From NCBI RefSeq assembly GCF_012911975.1, contig NZ_SMDQ01000007.1, forward strand, positions 1 to 64,000: DNA of 64,000 nt, given 5' to 3'. Position 1 is the stretch's first letter. Every line of letters begins with the position of its first letter. This DNA comes from Nodosilinea sp. P-1105 (GTDB taxonomy: Bacteria; Cyanobacteriota; Cyanobacteriia; Phormidesmidales; Phormidesmidaceae). Of this stretch, positions 16,225 to 24,980 are shown in pieces. The notes beneath the pieces are model-generated. The model saw only the letters and a list, made by a program, of their open reading frames with translations. It was not told where the DNA came from and did not search any database. The position numbers and the translations under genes are program-made.

Positions 16225-16545
16225 GTGGATGGGTGGTAGACGCGGAGCGGCTTCCCGCAGGGTAGGGTGGATGGGGTGATGGGTGGTAGACGCGGAGCGG
16301 CTTCCCGCAGGGTAGGGTGGATGGGTGGTAGACGCGGAGCGGCTTCCCGCAGGGATGGGTGGATGGGTGGTAGACGCGGAGCGGCTTCCCGCAGGGTTGG
16401 GTGGATGGGTGGTAGACGCGGAGCGGCTTCCCGCAGGGTAGGGTGGATGGGTGGATGGGTGGTAGACGCGGAGCGGCTTCCCGCAGGGTTGGGTGGATGG
16501 GTGGATGGGTGGTAGACGCGGAGCGGCTTCCCGCAGGGTTGGGTG
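16225..16545. repeat. Tandem array of seven GCGGAGCGGCTTCCCGCAG units
   Basis: Seven copies of a core GTAGACGCGGAGCGGCTT followed by CCCGCAGGG (cores at about 16242, 16292, 16333, 16377, 16418, 16468 and 16518) are separated by variable GGATGGGT spacers, giving a period of roughly 40-50 bases. The core is the short-repeat type common in filamentous cyanobacteria. Because units have no stop codons, all three minus frames stay open, giving false frames with peptides such as PCGKPLRVYHPS. It lies between convergent genes rhtA-like and htrA. Confidence 0.9.
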
Positions 16546-16908
16546 GATGCCTGTCCTGAGCGAAGTCGAAGGGGGGGATGGGCGCTGCCCTGAGCTTGTC
16601 GAAGGGTGGATGGGTGATAGACGCGTTTCGCAAGCGACATGGAACGCGAAGCGTGTGCAGCGCACGTAAGCGGCTTCCCGCAGGGTTGGGGTGTCCGGTT
16701 CCCCTCTTGGGAGGCCTGTGCTGTTCGCGTAGCGGCCCCGGAGGGGCAACTTGTCGAAGTAGGCAGGGGTGGGTTTGCGAGAATTTTGGACTTTAGATCT
16801 TGGATTGAGAGGGAATTGGTTGGGGAGTTTTGAATTCTGAATTTTGAATTCTGAATTTTGCTACGCACGGGCTACGCCCTACGTTTTTCTCTTTTCCTTT
16901 TTCGTTCT
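16546..16908. repeat. Composite repeat island
   Basis: Downstream of the tandem array lie, in order, REP-type palindrome pieces (CCTGAGCGAAGTCGAAGG, CTGAGCTTGTCGAAGG), a degenerate array unit, a block containing TTCCCCTCTTGGGAGG and GGGGTGGGTTTGCGAGAAT, AT-rich TTTTGAATTCTGAA motifs, CTACGCACGGGCTACGCCC and a TTCGTTCTTC tract. The same pieces occur in reverse order and orientation at 34371-34640. The copy here carries an extra stretch at about 16711-16766 between two of the pieces. Confidence 0.75.
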
Positions 16909-16990
16909 TCAGCTACGTAGGGGCGGACCCGGGTGTACGCCCTGGCGGGGAATGGGTAACGGGGGTGGAAGGGAAACGGAAAAAACCCAA

Positions 16991-17018
16991 TAAAAAGGCG
17001 TAGCGTGAATGCTACGCC
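16991..17018 (-). terminator. Intrinsic terminator of htrA
   Basis: In the minus direction GGCGTAGC, a 6-base loop and GCTACGCC make a perfect 8-bp stem followed by TTTTTATT. It sits about 60 bases after the htrA stop codon. Confidence 0.85.
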
Positions 17019-17077
17019 TGGGTTGGTAGATGAGATGGGATTACCAGGGTTAACTTTGGCAATCCCAGGCAGATGCA

Positions 17078-18313
17078 TTACTGGCTGGGTAGATTACCAG
17101 GGCGAACCGTTAAGGTTTGCTCCCGTCCATTACGGCGTAGGGTAATCTCCAAAGGTTGACCAACAGAGGAACGTTCTACCACTTGCTGTACCTCAGAACT
17201 CTCTTTAACTGGGGTGTCGCCCACCGACAAAATGATATCCCCAGCTTGTAGCCCCCCCTGGGCGGCGGGGGAGTTAGATACCACCCGGGCAATGAGTACC
17301 CCTTCCTCTTCCTCCACTGTCAGCGGGCTGTTGGGGTTGCTGTTGATGTTTTCTTTCATTTCGGGGGATAGGGTGACCATTTGAATGCCCAGGTAGGCAT
17401 GCTCGACCCGACCGTTTTGAATCAACTGGGTGCTGATCCGCTCGACGGTGTTAATCGGGATAGCAAAGCCTAACCCCTGAGCCCCCTGGATGATGGCGGT
17501 GTTGACCCCAATTACCTCGCCATTCAAGTTGAGCAATGGTCCCCCAGAATTACCGGGGTTGATGGCGGCATCGGTTTGAATGAAGTCGACCCGTTTATCG
17601 GGGACGCCCACTTCACGACTGGTGCGCCCAGTGGCACTGATGATGCCAGCGGTGACGGTGCTGTCGAGGCCGAGGGGGTTACCAATGGCGATCGCCCATT
17701 CCCCTGGCTGAATCTGGTTAGAGTCGCTGATGGCGACGGTGGGTAGATCCTGGGCATCAATTTTAATCACAGCAATGTCGGTGACCGAGTCGGCCCCAAT
17801 CACTTCTCCGGTAAAGCTGCGCCCATCTTTAAGAGTGACTTGCACCTGATCCGCACCGGCTACCACATGGGCATTGGTAATAATTTGACCATCGGCGGTG
17901 GTAATAAAGCCAGACCCTACCCCCCGCTGGGTGCGTTCACTGGGGACAGAGGGGATATTGTCGCCAAAGAACTGACGGAAGAAGGGATCTTGAAACGCGG
18001 CTGGCAATCGACTCTGCACCGTGCGCGACGCATCAATCCGAACGACTGAAGGCCCCACCTGGCGCACAATATCGGCAATGATATTGGGATTAGACACAGA
18101 GGGGGCCACAGCCACAGGATTGCCTTGCTCCCAATTGCTGCCTTCGGAGCGATCGCTGAGGGAGGCTACAGCAGGGGACTGCACCAGAGCATTAAAGGCC
18201 GAAACGCCCTGAGTGCCAACGGTTGCAACCCCAGCTCCCAACAGTACTAGCGCCAGCGACTTAGCCATCGCCCCCATGGGCTGCTTGACTTGCTCTGAAC
18301 CGTCTTTGACCAT
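17078..18313 (-). CDS. HtrA/Deg-type trypsin-like serine protease with PDZ domain
   Basis: About 411 residues, a cyanobacterial HtrA/HhoA/HhoB homologue for degradation of damaged envelope or lumen proteins. N-terminal hydrophobic anchor or signal ([19 protein letters not shown]), protease domain with catalytic His in TNAHVV, Asp in DSVTDIAVI and Ser in NPGNSGGPL, then one C-terminal PDZ domain (LGIQM to VRPGN) with [16 protein letters not shown]. The single PDZ fits the HhoA-like group, but which of the three paralogues it represents cannot be settled by eye. ATG at 18313 is preferred over 18319 because AGAGG is then correctly spaced. The gene has its own terminator. Confidence 0.92.
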   Translation of the reverse strand: MVKDGSEQVKQPMGAMAKSLALVLLGAGVATVGTQGVSAFNALVQSPAVASLSDRSEGSNWEQGNPVAVAPSVSNPNIIADIVRQVGPSVVRIDASRTVQSRLPAAFQDPFFRQFFGDNIPSVPSERTQRGVGSGFITTADGQIITNAHVVAGADQVQVTLKDGRSFTGEVIGADSVTDIAVIKIDAQDLPTVAISDSNQIQPGEWAIAIGNPLGLDSTVTAGIISATGRTSREVGVPDKRVDFIQTDAAINPGNSGGPLLNLNGEVIGVNTAIIQGAQGLGFAIPINTVERISTQLIQNGRVEHAYLGIQMVTLSPEMKENINSNPNSPLTVEEEEGVLIARVVSNSPAAQGGLQAGDIILSVGDTPVKESSEVQQVVERSSVGQPLEITLRRNGREQTLTVRPGNLPSQ

Positions 18314-18538
18314 AGCCATTACCTCTAATATCCTGACGTGGTTGATATATGAATGCGATTGATTTAACTATAGGAACATGATATTGCGGGTCAGTGGCAA
18401 GGGGATGACGAAGCTGTGACACTTCTTGGCGATTGACACAGTTACAAGCCGTAACCCCACCCGATTCTCTAGTTAGCAGTGGCGTTGTGTTTATTCTCCT
18501 GGCATTATTAAAGATGAGGTCTAGAAAATTTAGACGTT

Positions 18539-19942
18539 TTGCGATCATCGCAACCTGCTGATCGAAAGCCCTTAGGGTTTTTGCAAATTTTAAATATGAG
18601 TGCCGGTTTTTTCGGCATCCAATTTGGCTGGGGCCTACAAATGGCTAATACCAGCGCCATTTTTGAGCGGCTGGGGGCCAACCCCCACCAGATCCCCATC
18701 CTGTGGCTGGCGGCCCCATTGACGGGGCTGATTGTGCAGCCGATTATTGGCAACCTGAGTGACAACACCTGGGGCTGGCTGGGACGGCGGCGGCCTTACT
18801 TTTTAGTGGGAGCTATTCTCAGTTCGTTGGCTTTGGTGCTAATGCCCAACTCCTCTAGCCTGTGGATGGCGGCGGGGTTACTCTGGCTGCTGGACACCTC
18901 CGTCAATATCACCATGGAACCCTTTCGGGCCTTTGTGGGGGATTTGCTTCCTGCCAATCAACGCACCAAAGGGTTCGCGATGCAAAGCCTGTTGATTGGC
19001 CTGGGGTCTGTGATTGCTGCGATTCTGCCCTGGCTGTTAACCCACTGGTTTAAGTTGGGGGACCTGACTGGTCGGGGGGAAATTCCCTTAGTGATTAAGT
19101 TGTCGTTCTACAGTGGGGCGGCGGTGTTTTTGGGTACTGTCTTATGGACGGTGTTGTCAACAGAGGAAAAGCCGCCTAAGGATATGGCTGCGTTTGAGCG
19201 GCAGCAAGAGCGGCGGCTAGGGGTGGGGGCCACCCTGCGAGAAATTAGCGATGCCATTCGCCACATGCCCCCCACCATGCGCCAGTTAGCTTGGGTGCAG
19301 GGCTTTAGCTGGCTGGGTATGTACTGTATGTTTTTGTACTTTCCTCCGGCGGTGGCCCACGATATTTTTGGGGCCTACAACGAAAGTGCTCCCCTCTATG
19401 CGGATGGGATTGAGTGGGCCGGGGTCTGCATTGCCATGTACAACGCCGTGTGCTTTGTGGTTTCCTTAGGCCTACCCCGTGTGGCCCGTCGCCTCTCCCG
19501 CCAAGTTACCCATGCCCTATGCCTGATTGCGGGTGGGGTGGGGCTAATGTCACTACAACTGGTCCACGATCGCTACACGTTATTGATCTCGATGGTGGGA
19601 GTTGGGTGCGCCTGGGCCAGCATGTTAGCGATGCCCTATGCCATGTTGGTGGGGTCGTTGCCGGCTAAGAAGGGGGGCATTTATATGGGTATCTTTAATG
19701 CTTTTATTGTGCTACCGGAGATTGTGGCCTCGTTGGGGCTGGGTTGGATGATGCAGCATTGGATGAACGATGACCGACTGCTGGCGGTGGTGCTAGGGGG
19801 AGGCTCGATGGTGCTAGGGGCGATCGCTACCCTGCGGGTCCAAGAAGGCGGTAGCCCGATTCCCACAGAAAATAGCGCTGCAATGGCTGATGAGAGCAAC
19901 GATCCTGTGCCGGAGGCCTTATCTACCGGCCAAGAAACCTGA
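18539..19942 (+). CDS. MFS transporter, SLC45/glycoside-pentoside-hexuronide-like
   Basis: A 467-residue carrier with about twelve hydrophobic spans. The opening [20 protein letters not shown], the loop [18 protein letters not shown] between spans 2 and 3, and the acidic [16 protein letters not shown] segment are typical of SLC45-like sugar carriers. This suggests proton-linked sugar transport, though the substrate is unproven. The C-terminus is a hydrophilic acidic tail. The start is TTG at 18539 because the family's conserved N-terminus lies before the first ATG at 18596; no clear ribosome site is seen. It is divergent from htrA. Confidence 0.85.
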   Translation: MRSSQPADRKPLGFLQILNMSAGFFGIQFGWGLQMANTSAIFERLGANPHQIPILWLAAPLTGLIVQPIIGNLSDNTWGWLGRRRPYFLVGAILSSLALVLMPNSSSLWMAAGLLWLLDTSVNITMEPFRAFVGDLLPANQRTKGFAMQSLLIGLGSVIAAILPWLLTHWFKLGDLTGRGEIPLVIKLSFYSGAAVFLGTVLWTVLSTEEKPPKDMAAFERQQERRLGVGATLREISDAIRHMPPTMRQLAWVQGFSWLGMYCMFLYFPPAVAHDIFGAYNESAPLYADGIEWAGVCIAMYNAVCFVVSLGLPRVARRLSRQVTHALCLIAGGVGLMSLQLVHDRYTLLISMVGVGCAWASMLAMPYAMLVGSLPAKKGGIYMGIFNAFIVLPEIVASLGLGWMMQHWMNDDRLLAVVLGGGSMVLGAIATLRVQEGGSPIPTENSAAMADESNDPVPEALSTGQET

Positions 19943-19943
19943 C

Positions 19944-20780
19944 CTACGGCTGGTCCTGCACTCGAATGATCTGGGCCAGCACCCGGCGAATTTCAAAGGC
20001 ATCGGCGGCGTCAGGCCGCTCGATCAAATAGCGATCTAAGTCGCGATAGGCGTCGTCTAGCAATCCTTGCTGGTAGTAGAGTAGCCCGCGATCGCGCAAC
20101 TCGCCCATGGCACCGGGAGCAATCAGCATGATCCGATCGATGGCCTGTAGGGCTTTGAAGACATCCCGCCGCTGCACATAGATCATTTTTAGGTTGGCCA
20201 ACATGCGCACCAAAAAATCCGTGGGGGAAATGGGCTCCAGAACCTGTGGATCTAGCCGGGCTGATTCCCCAAACATCTGCCGCACTCGGTCTCGGCAGTC
20301 TTGCTCAAATAGCACTTCCCCCTGGTTAAAGGGATCGACAAACAGCACCATGTCTGGGAGGGTGGGGCGAATTAAAAAATGTCCCGGCAGACCGACTCCA
20401 GCCATGGGAAACCCTACTCGCTTAGCCAGTTCTAGATAGACCAACGATAGGGTGATGGGAATTCCTAGTCGTCGTTCTAACACCTCATTCAGAAAACTAT
20501 TGCGGGGGTCGTAATAGTCCAGCTCGCTGCCTCGAAAGGTCAGCTCTTCAAACAGGTAACGATTGATGGCATGAATGATTTTGAGGGGATAGTCCTCTGG
20601 GGGTAGCCGCCGCTGCAGGGCCTCGGCCATCTGGTCTAGGGTAGCTAGCGGCTGATCGACATCTAAATCTGGGTACTCTTCCTGGGCTAGATACAGGGCC
20701 GCCTTAGCCAAATCCACCTGGTCGCTGGGCTTTTGCAGTTCCTGGCACAGCAATTCTCGGGGTAATGCAGTGTTCATCAT
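19944..20780 (-). CDS. SirB1 family protein (transglutaminase-like core 2 plus TPR)
   Basis: A 278-residue cytosolic protein. Residues about 40-190 contain the UPF0162/SirB1 core with ERRLGIPITLSLVYLELAKR and VGLPGHFLIRP; the C-terminal third is a TPR-like helical segment (RRDVFKALQAIDRIMLIAPG, LLDDAYRDLDRYL). The family has a transglutaminase-like fold with no agreed reaction. Its ATG follows the cruP stop with no gap (TAAATG), so it is the second gene of a two-gene operon with cruP. Confidence 0.88.
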   Translation of the reverse strand: MMNTALPRELLCQELQKPSDQVDLAKAALYLAQEEYPDLDVDQPLATLDQMAEALQRRLPPEDYPLKIIHAINRYLFEELTFRGSELDYYDPRNSFLNEVLERRLGIPITLSLVYLELAKRVGFPMAGVGLPGHFLIRPTLPDMVLFVDPFNQGEVLFEQDCRDRVRQMFGESARLDPQVLEPISPTDFLVRMLANLKMIYVQRRDVFKALQAIDRIMLIAPGAMGELRDRGLLYYQQGLLDDAYRDLDRYLIERPDAADAFEIRRVLAQIIRVQDQP

Positions 20781-22328
20781 TTAGTCGGTATAGTCTTGGC
20801 CGCTGCCATAGATTAAAGCGTCTTGCCAACGATGACTATAGTATCGCTGAACCGGGGGTAGCGACTCAACCACTGGGGCTAATGCCTGGGCCAACGGAGC
20901 TAGGGCACTGTATTCGGCTAGCTTGCCATAGTGCCCTAGCCAACGGGCTAAGGCCCCTGGTCCCACCTGGGGAATAATCTGAGTCACCAGGGCCGGATGC
21001 CTAAGGGCGGTGACGACCAGGGTTTTTGCCAGGGCCGGAAACTGCACCACATCTTGCAAGAAGGGTCTAAGGGTGTCGTCCCCTAGGCTAGCCATGTCGG
21101 CAAAGATGGTCCCCAACAAGGTATTAATCTGATTCTCCGGCAGAGTTTGATCGATGCCAACGCTCATGGAGCGTTGAAACAGCCAGGTGACCGATAGGTT
21201 GGGCTGATAGGGTTGCAGCTGACTCAGGGCTTTGGCCCCTAAAACATCCTCCCTCAGAGCTTCGTCTAGACCCTGTACCAATCGTTTGAGGTGGCGAATC
21301 ATCGCCCCAAAGCCACCAAAACTAAGGGGTGACTGGTTGCCACTGCTGTCTCCCACCGCCAGGGTACGGGGCCAGGGATACCGCAAGGGGCTCTGGCGAT
21401 AGCAGGGGAAAAAACCAAATAGGGCCCGCTGCACCGCCAGGGCCTCTAGGTCGACCTGTTGGTACTTGGGCAATAGGGTCCAGTACTCCTCAAACAGTTC
21501 CGCCAGACTCAGTCGCCGTGGATCGGCATCCATGTAGGTAAATAGGTACGTGGTGCGGCCATCCCGGGCTGGAAACGCCTCCCAGAAATATTGGCACTGG
21601 TGGCGGATGGGGGTAAATGACACCATCAGATCCCCCGTCTCGTTGGCCGGAAAGCCCTGGGCACAGGTGCCCACCACCAGACAGATGCTGTCTGGCTTCT
21701 CTGAGTCTCGCGATTGCCGGGCGATGGGCGAAAAGTGGCCCATGGCATCCACCAGTAGCCGGGTTTTGAGGGGCTGCTGCGCTGTTACCAGAACCCCGTC
21801 GGAGTGAATCCACGCCCCTTCAAAGGAGGTGTTTTCTAGCAGCTTGCCCCCCGCTGCCAAAAATTTTGCCTTCAGGGTGTCTAGCAAGGCCACTGGATCG
21901 ACGCCGATGTTCAGCACGTCGGTGATCCACACCGGATCATGACCCAAAAACTGAATGCGGGCCGGATTATAGGCAGATGCGATCGCCTGTTCCAACTCGT
22001 CATCGGTCAGTAGTCCCAGATCCGTCAACGCCTCTAGTTCTTGGCGGGAAATGTTCCATTCTTGATCCCGCCCCCGCAGAACACCGCGCTCTACCAGCGC
22101 AACCCGCCAACCCCGCTGGGCCAACCCAGCCCCCAGCAAAATGCCCAGGGTCCCCCCGCAGATCACCACATCCCAATCGGTCTCGCCCAGGGGCTCGGAG
22201 CTGGATTGAATCGGCGCCGACTCGGGTAGTTGGTCGGTGCGATAGCGTAGCCATAGCTCATCGGCCTTGGCCAAACCCTGCAATGGGTTGCCCGGCAGGT
22301 CAGCCAGCATTTGCTCGGTCAAAGTCAT
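20781..22328 (-). CDS. cruP: CruA/CruP family FAD-dependent oxidoreductase
   Basis: About 515 residues. An FAD-binding Rossmann motif DVVICGGTLGILLGAGLAQ is followed by VERGVLRGRDQEWNISR, the signature of CruA/CruP proteins (lycopene cyclase CruA and its paralogue CruP, which is also found in plants). Later blocks RLLVDAMGHFSP, CLVVGTCAQGF and VGDSSGNQSPLSFGGFGAM agree. I place it closer to CruP by the GGTLG and NISR blocks, which is from memory; lycopene cyclase activity is therefore not asserted. The in-frame start could be TTG at 22376; ATG at 22328 is used. It is divergent from an ABA4-like gene. Confidence 0.82.
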   Translation of the reverse strand: MTLTEQMLADLPGNPLQGLAKADELWLRYRTDQLPESAPIQSSSEPLGETDWDVVICGGTLGILLGAGLAQRGWRVALVERGVLRGRDQEWNISRQELEALTDLGLLTDDELEQAIASAYNPARIQFLGHDPVWITDVLNIGVDPVALLDTLKAKFLAAGGKLLENTSFEGAWIHSDGVLVTAQQPLKTRLLVDAMGHFSPIARQSRDSEKPDSICLVVGTCAQGFPANETGDLMVSFTPIRHQCQYFWEAFPARDGRTTYLFTYMDADPRRLSLAELFEEYWTLLPKYQQVDLEALAVQRALFGFFPCYRQSPLRYPWPRTLAVGDSSGNQSPLSFGGFGAMIRHLKRLVQGLDEALREDVLGAKALSQLQPYQPNLSVTWLFQRSMSVGIDQTLPENQINTLLGTIFADMASLGDDTLRPFLQDVVQFPALAKTLVVTALRHPALVTQIIPQVGPGALARWLGHYGKLAEYSALAPLAQALAPVVESLPPVQRYYSHRWQDALIYGSGQDYTD

Positions 22329-22457
22329 AGGCCAGGGGGCAGTACAGTATCGTCTGTTCTCATCGTACAGAATCAACTGCCCTGAGGGATGATCAGGACT
22401 GAAGTAGGGCGATCGCCCCGGCCACCCAGGCCATCCCCTACACTGAGAGTATTCCAG

Positions 22458-22564
22458 CTAGTGCGCCGATACAGATCCCAGGGTTCTTGGGCTGGTTGGC
22501 CAGGAATTTTGGGGTATCCGAGGGCAGAACCCTGGGATCTTGACATCCTGTACCGATGCTCTAG
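22458..22564. mobile_element. 107-bp palindromic MITE-like element, copy B
   Basis: Same length as copy A and matching its reverse complement throughout: left end CTAGTGCGCCGATACAG, core with TTGGGCTGGTTGGCCAGG and ATTTTGGGGTATCC, right end CTGTACCGATGCTCTAG. The inner arms ATCCCAGGGTTCT and AGAACCCTGGGAT form a long stem. It occupies most of the gap between divergent cruP and the ABA4-like gene, ending 21 bases before the latter's start codon, so it must influence or contain promoter sequence. Confidence 0.85.
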
Positions 22565-22585
22565 TCTTATCTATTCACTATCTGC

Positions 22586-23059
22586 ATGACTGTCGATCTC
22601 TCCTTACTAAACCTACTGTTCAACGGTGCTAACCTGTTTGTGCTGCCCTTTTGGACGTTGATGGTGCTAGTGCCTAACGCCAAACTGACCCGCACTGTGA
22701 TGGGCTCACTGTTGCCGTTTGCCGCCCTGGCTGGCCTCTATTTGTTTTTGTTTGTCACCAGCTTTAACAATGTGCAGGGGATTGAGGCCCTGTCCGATCC
22801 CAACTTGAGTCTGGTGGATTTGGCCGCCCTCTTCGCCAACCCCCATGTTACGGCTACCGGTTGGGTGCATTTTGTTGCCTTTGACCTGTTTGTCGGTCGT
22901 TGGATCTATTGGCAAGGCCAAGACAGTGGTGTCTTCACCCGCCATTCTCTGGCCTTGTGCTTATTTGCCGGCCCGCTGGGGCTCCTTTGCCACCTACTCA
23001 CCGACGCCCTATGGCAGCGATTTAGGTCGCCTGCTGAATCGGTCGCAACTGCCGAATAA
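22586..23059 (+). CDS. ABA4-like (DUF4281) membrane protein
   Basis: A 157-residue protein with four hydrophobic spans. The block TGWVHFVAFDLFVGRWIYW and the later LALCLFAGPLGLLCHLLTDAL are the hallmark of the ABA4-like/DUF4281 family; plant ABA4 is needed for neoxanthin formation. Cyanobacterial members lack a settled role. Its position back to back with cruP suggests a carotenoid-related function, which is inference. MITE copy B ends just upstream. A REP-type CCTGAGCGGAGTCGAAGG lies just after the stop at about 23081. Confidence 0.85.
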   Translation: MTVDLSLLNLLFNGANLFVLPFWTLMVLVPNAKLTRTVMGSLLPFAALAGLYLFLFVTSFNNVQGIEALSDPNLSLVDLAALFANPHVTATGWVHFVAFDLFVGRWIYWQGQDSGVFTRHSLALCLFAGPLGLLCHLLTDALWQRFRSPAESVATAE

Positions 23060-23263
23060 CCGCTCAACCAGCGAAGTAGGCCTGAGCGGAGTCGAAGGGC
23101 GGATCATGGATCAGTCCCTAATTGTGTCCATGTACTTATGTTGAAGCTCTCCTGAGGCTCTAGTCTCCGACGCTAAACGTAGATAGCCGCGGGGCAGTTT
23201 TTATGTCTGCTTACCCCCAAAGGTGATACAACTAGGCCAGTGTTGGCCAGTTAGATAAACGCG

Positions 23264-24925
23264 ATGAATGTTTTGGGATTACGGTTACGTCGGGTAAAAC
23301 ACGCCTGGGGACGACGACGGTGGCGGCGAACGGCCCAGCTAGTGGGGATGTTTGGGCTGTGCTTTGCGATCGCTTTAGGTTGCACCCCAGACGCTGAGCC
23401 AGATCCGGGCGCGCCCACTGGAAATGGCCGGATTAGCATGGGCACCACCCTCACCGCCCGCACCCTAGACCCGGCGGATGCCTACGAAACGTTTCCGGGA
23501 ATTTTGCTCTACAACTTGGGCGATCGCCTCTATACCTACGAACCTGGCACCACCAATCTGGTGCCCCAACTGGCTACGGCCATGCCCACCATCAGCGACG
23601 ATGGCCTCACCTACACCATTCCCCTGCGCGACGATGTCACCCTGCACGATGGCACCCCTTTCAATGCCGAGGTGATGGCCTTTTCCATTCAACGGTTTAT
23701 GGAGAACGGCGGCCGTCCAGCCTACTTGCTCTCCGACAAAATTGTTTCCGCCGAGGCCACGGCAGAGTATGAACTCACCCTCACCCTCAGCGCCCCCTTT
23801 GCGGCGTTTCCGGCTCTGCTTAGCTTTTCTGGGGTGACCCCAGTGTCCCCCGAGCAGTATGAGATTGGGGCCGGCCAGTTTCGCCCCGATCAGTTTGTGG
23901 GCAGCGGCCCCTATAAGCTAGCGGCGTTTACCAGTGATTCCATCAGGCTTGACCCTAACCCCGACTACTGGGGGGAGGTTCCCGCTAACCAGGGGATTGA
24001 CATCCAAATTTTCACCAGCCCAGCCAACCTCTACAACACCTTTCGCACTGGCGGGCTGGATGTGGCCTACCAGACCCTGGACCCAGAGCAAGTGGCCAGC
24101 CTGGAGCGCGAAGCGGCCTCTGGGGGGTGGCAGGTGATTGAAGCGGGCACCAATGTGATCAACTATATGTCTTTGAACCAAACCATTGAGCCCTTGGATG
24201 ATGTGCGAGTCCGCCAGGCGATCGCGGCTATGATCGACCGTCCGTTGATTAACGAGCGGGTGTTCCAGGGCCAGGCGGAACCCCTTTACAGTCTGATTCC
24301 TGCCAGTTTTGATGTGGCTGAACCCGTCTTCCAGGAGGCCTATGGCGATGGCAACTTTGAGCTGGCGGAGGACCTGCTGACCGAGGCCGGATTCAGCGAA
24401 GATAACCCCCTCACCATCGAGGTGTGGTACCCTTCTGCTTCTACTCCTCGCAGTATTGTGGCCAATACCCTGAAAGAGTCCATCGAGACCGCCCTACCCG
24501 GCTTGGTCACCGTGGAGGTGCAGAACACGGAAGGGGCCACCCTGTGGGAGAACGTGGGCCGGGGTATTTACCCAATTATTTTGTCCAACTGGTATCCCGA
24601 CTACTACGACCCCGACACCTTTATCCAGCCATTTTTGGGCTGTGAGAATGGCACCCCAGATGGTTGTGTGGAAGGGGCATCCCAAGCCAATGGATCGTTT
24701 TACTACAGTGCCGAGGCCAATGACCTGATTGCCCAACAGCGGGCCGAGCCGGATCCCGCCACCCGCCAGGCCATAATGGCTGAGTTGCAGCAGATGATGG
24801 CTGCTGATGTGCCCTATGTGCCCCTATGGCAAAACAAAGACTATGTGTTTGCCCAAGAGGATGTCGATCAGGTGTCCATTGAGCCCACTCAGCAATTTTT
24901 ATTGGGGAAAATTGTCCGTCGCTAG
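23264..24925 (+). CDS. Family 5 ABC transporter substrate-binding lipoprotein
   Basis: A 553-residue extracytoplasmic binding protein of the oligopeptide/nickel type. The N-terminus has an arginine-rich stretch, a hydrophobic segment and the lipobox IALGC near residue 40, so it should be lipid-anchored. SBP_bac_5 features include SMGTTLTARTLDPADAYE, LRDDVTLHDGTPFNAEVMAF, YINYMSLNQ-type and LDDVRVRQAIAAMIDR blocks, and the C-terminal PYVPLWQNKDYVF. No permease or ATPase genes are adjacent, so partner subunits must be encoded elsewhere. The ligand is not predictable. Confidence 0.9.
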   Translation: MNVLGLRLRRVKHAWGRRRWRRTAQLVGMFGLCFAIALGCTPDAEPDPGAPTGNGRISMGTTLTARTLDPADAYETFPGILLYNLGDRLYTYEPGTTNLVPQLATAMPTISDDGLTYTIPLRDDVTLHDGTPFNAEVMAFSIQRFMENGGRPAYLLSDKIVSAEATAEYELTLTLSAPFAAFPALLSFSGVTPVSPEQYEIGAGQFRPDQFVGSGPYKLAAFTSDSIRLDPNPDYWGEVPANQGIDIQIFTSPANLYNTFRTGGLDVAYQTLDPEQVASLEREAASGGWQVIEAGTNVINYMSLNQTIEPLDDVRVRQAIAAMIDRPLINERVFQGQAEPLYSLIPASFDVAEPVFQEAYGDGNFELAEDLLTEAGFSEDNPLTIEVWYPSASTPRSIVANTLKESIETALPGLVTVEVQNTEGATLWENVGRGIYPIILSNWYPDYYDPDTFIQPFLGCENGTPDGCVEGASQANGSFYYSAEANDLIAQQRAEPDPATRQAIMAELQQMMAADVPYVPLWQNKDYVFAQEDVDQVSIEPTQQFLLGKIVRR

Positions 24926-24980
24926 GGAAAATCCGTATGATTTGGGGTAGTTACTGTACCCTATAGGCGATCGCTACCCC

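Noticed and set aside
16225-16545. CRISPR array
   Set aside because: Units are repeated with short, variable GGATGGGT spacers that are themselves repetitive; no unique spacers and no cas genes.
16127-16868. Three long minus-strand reading frames of 168, 198 and 233 codons over the repeat array
   Set aside because: They arise because the array units lack stop codons. Their peptides repeat PCGKPLRVYHPS, LREAAPRLPP or PAGSRSASTTHP, have no start sites and have no family.
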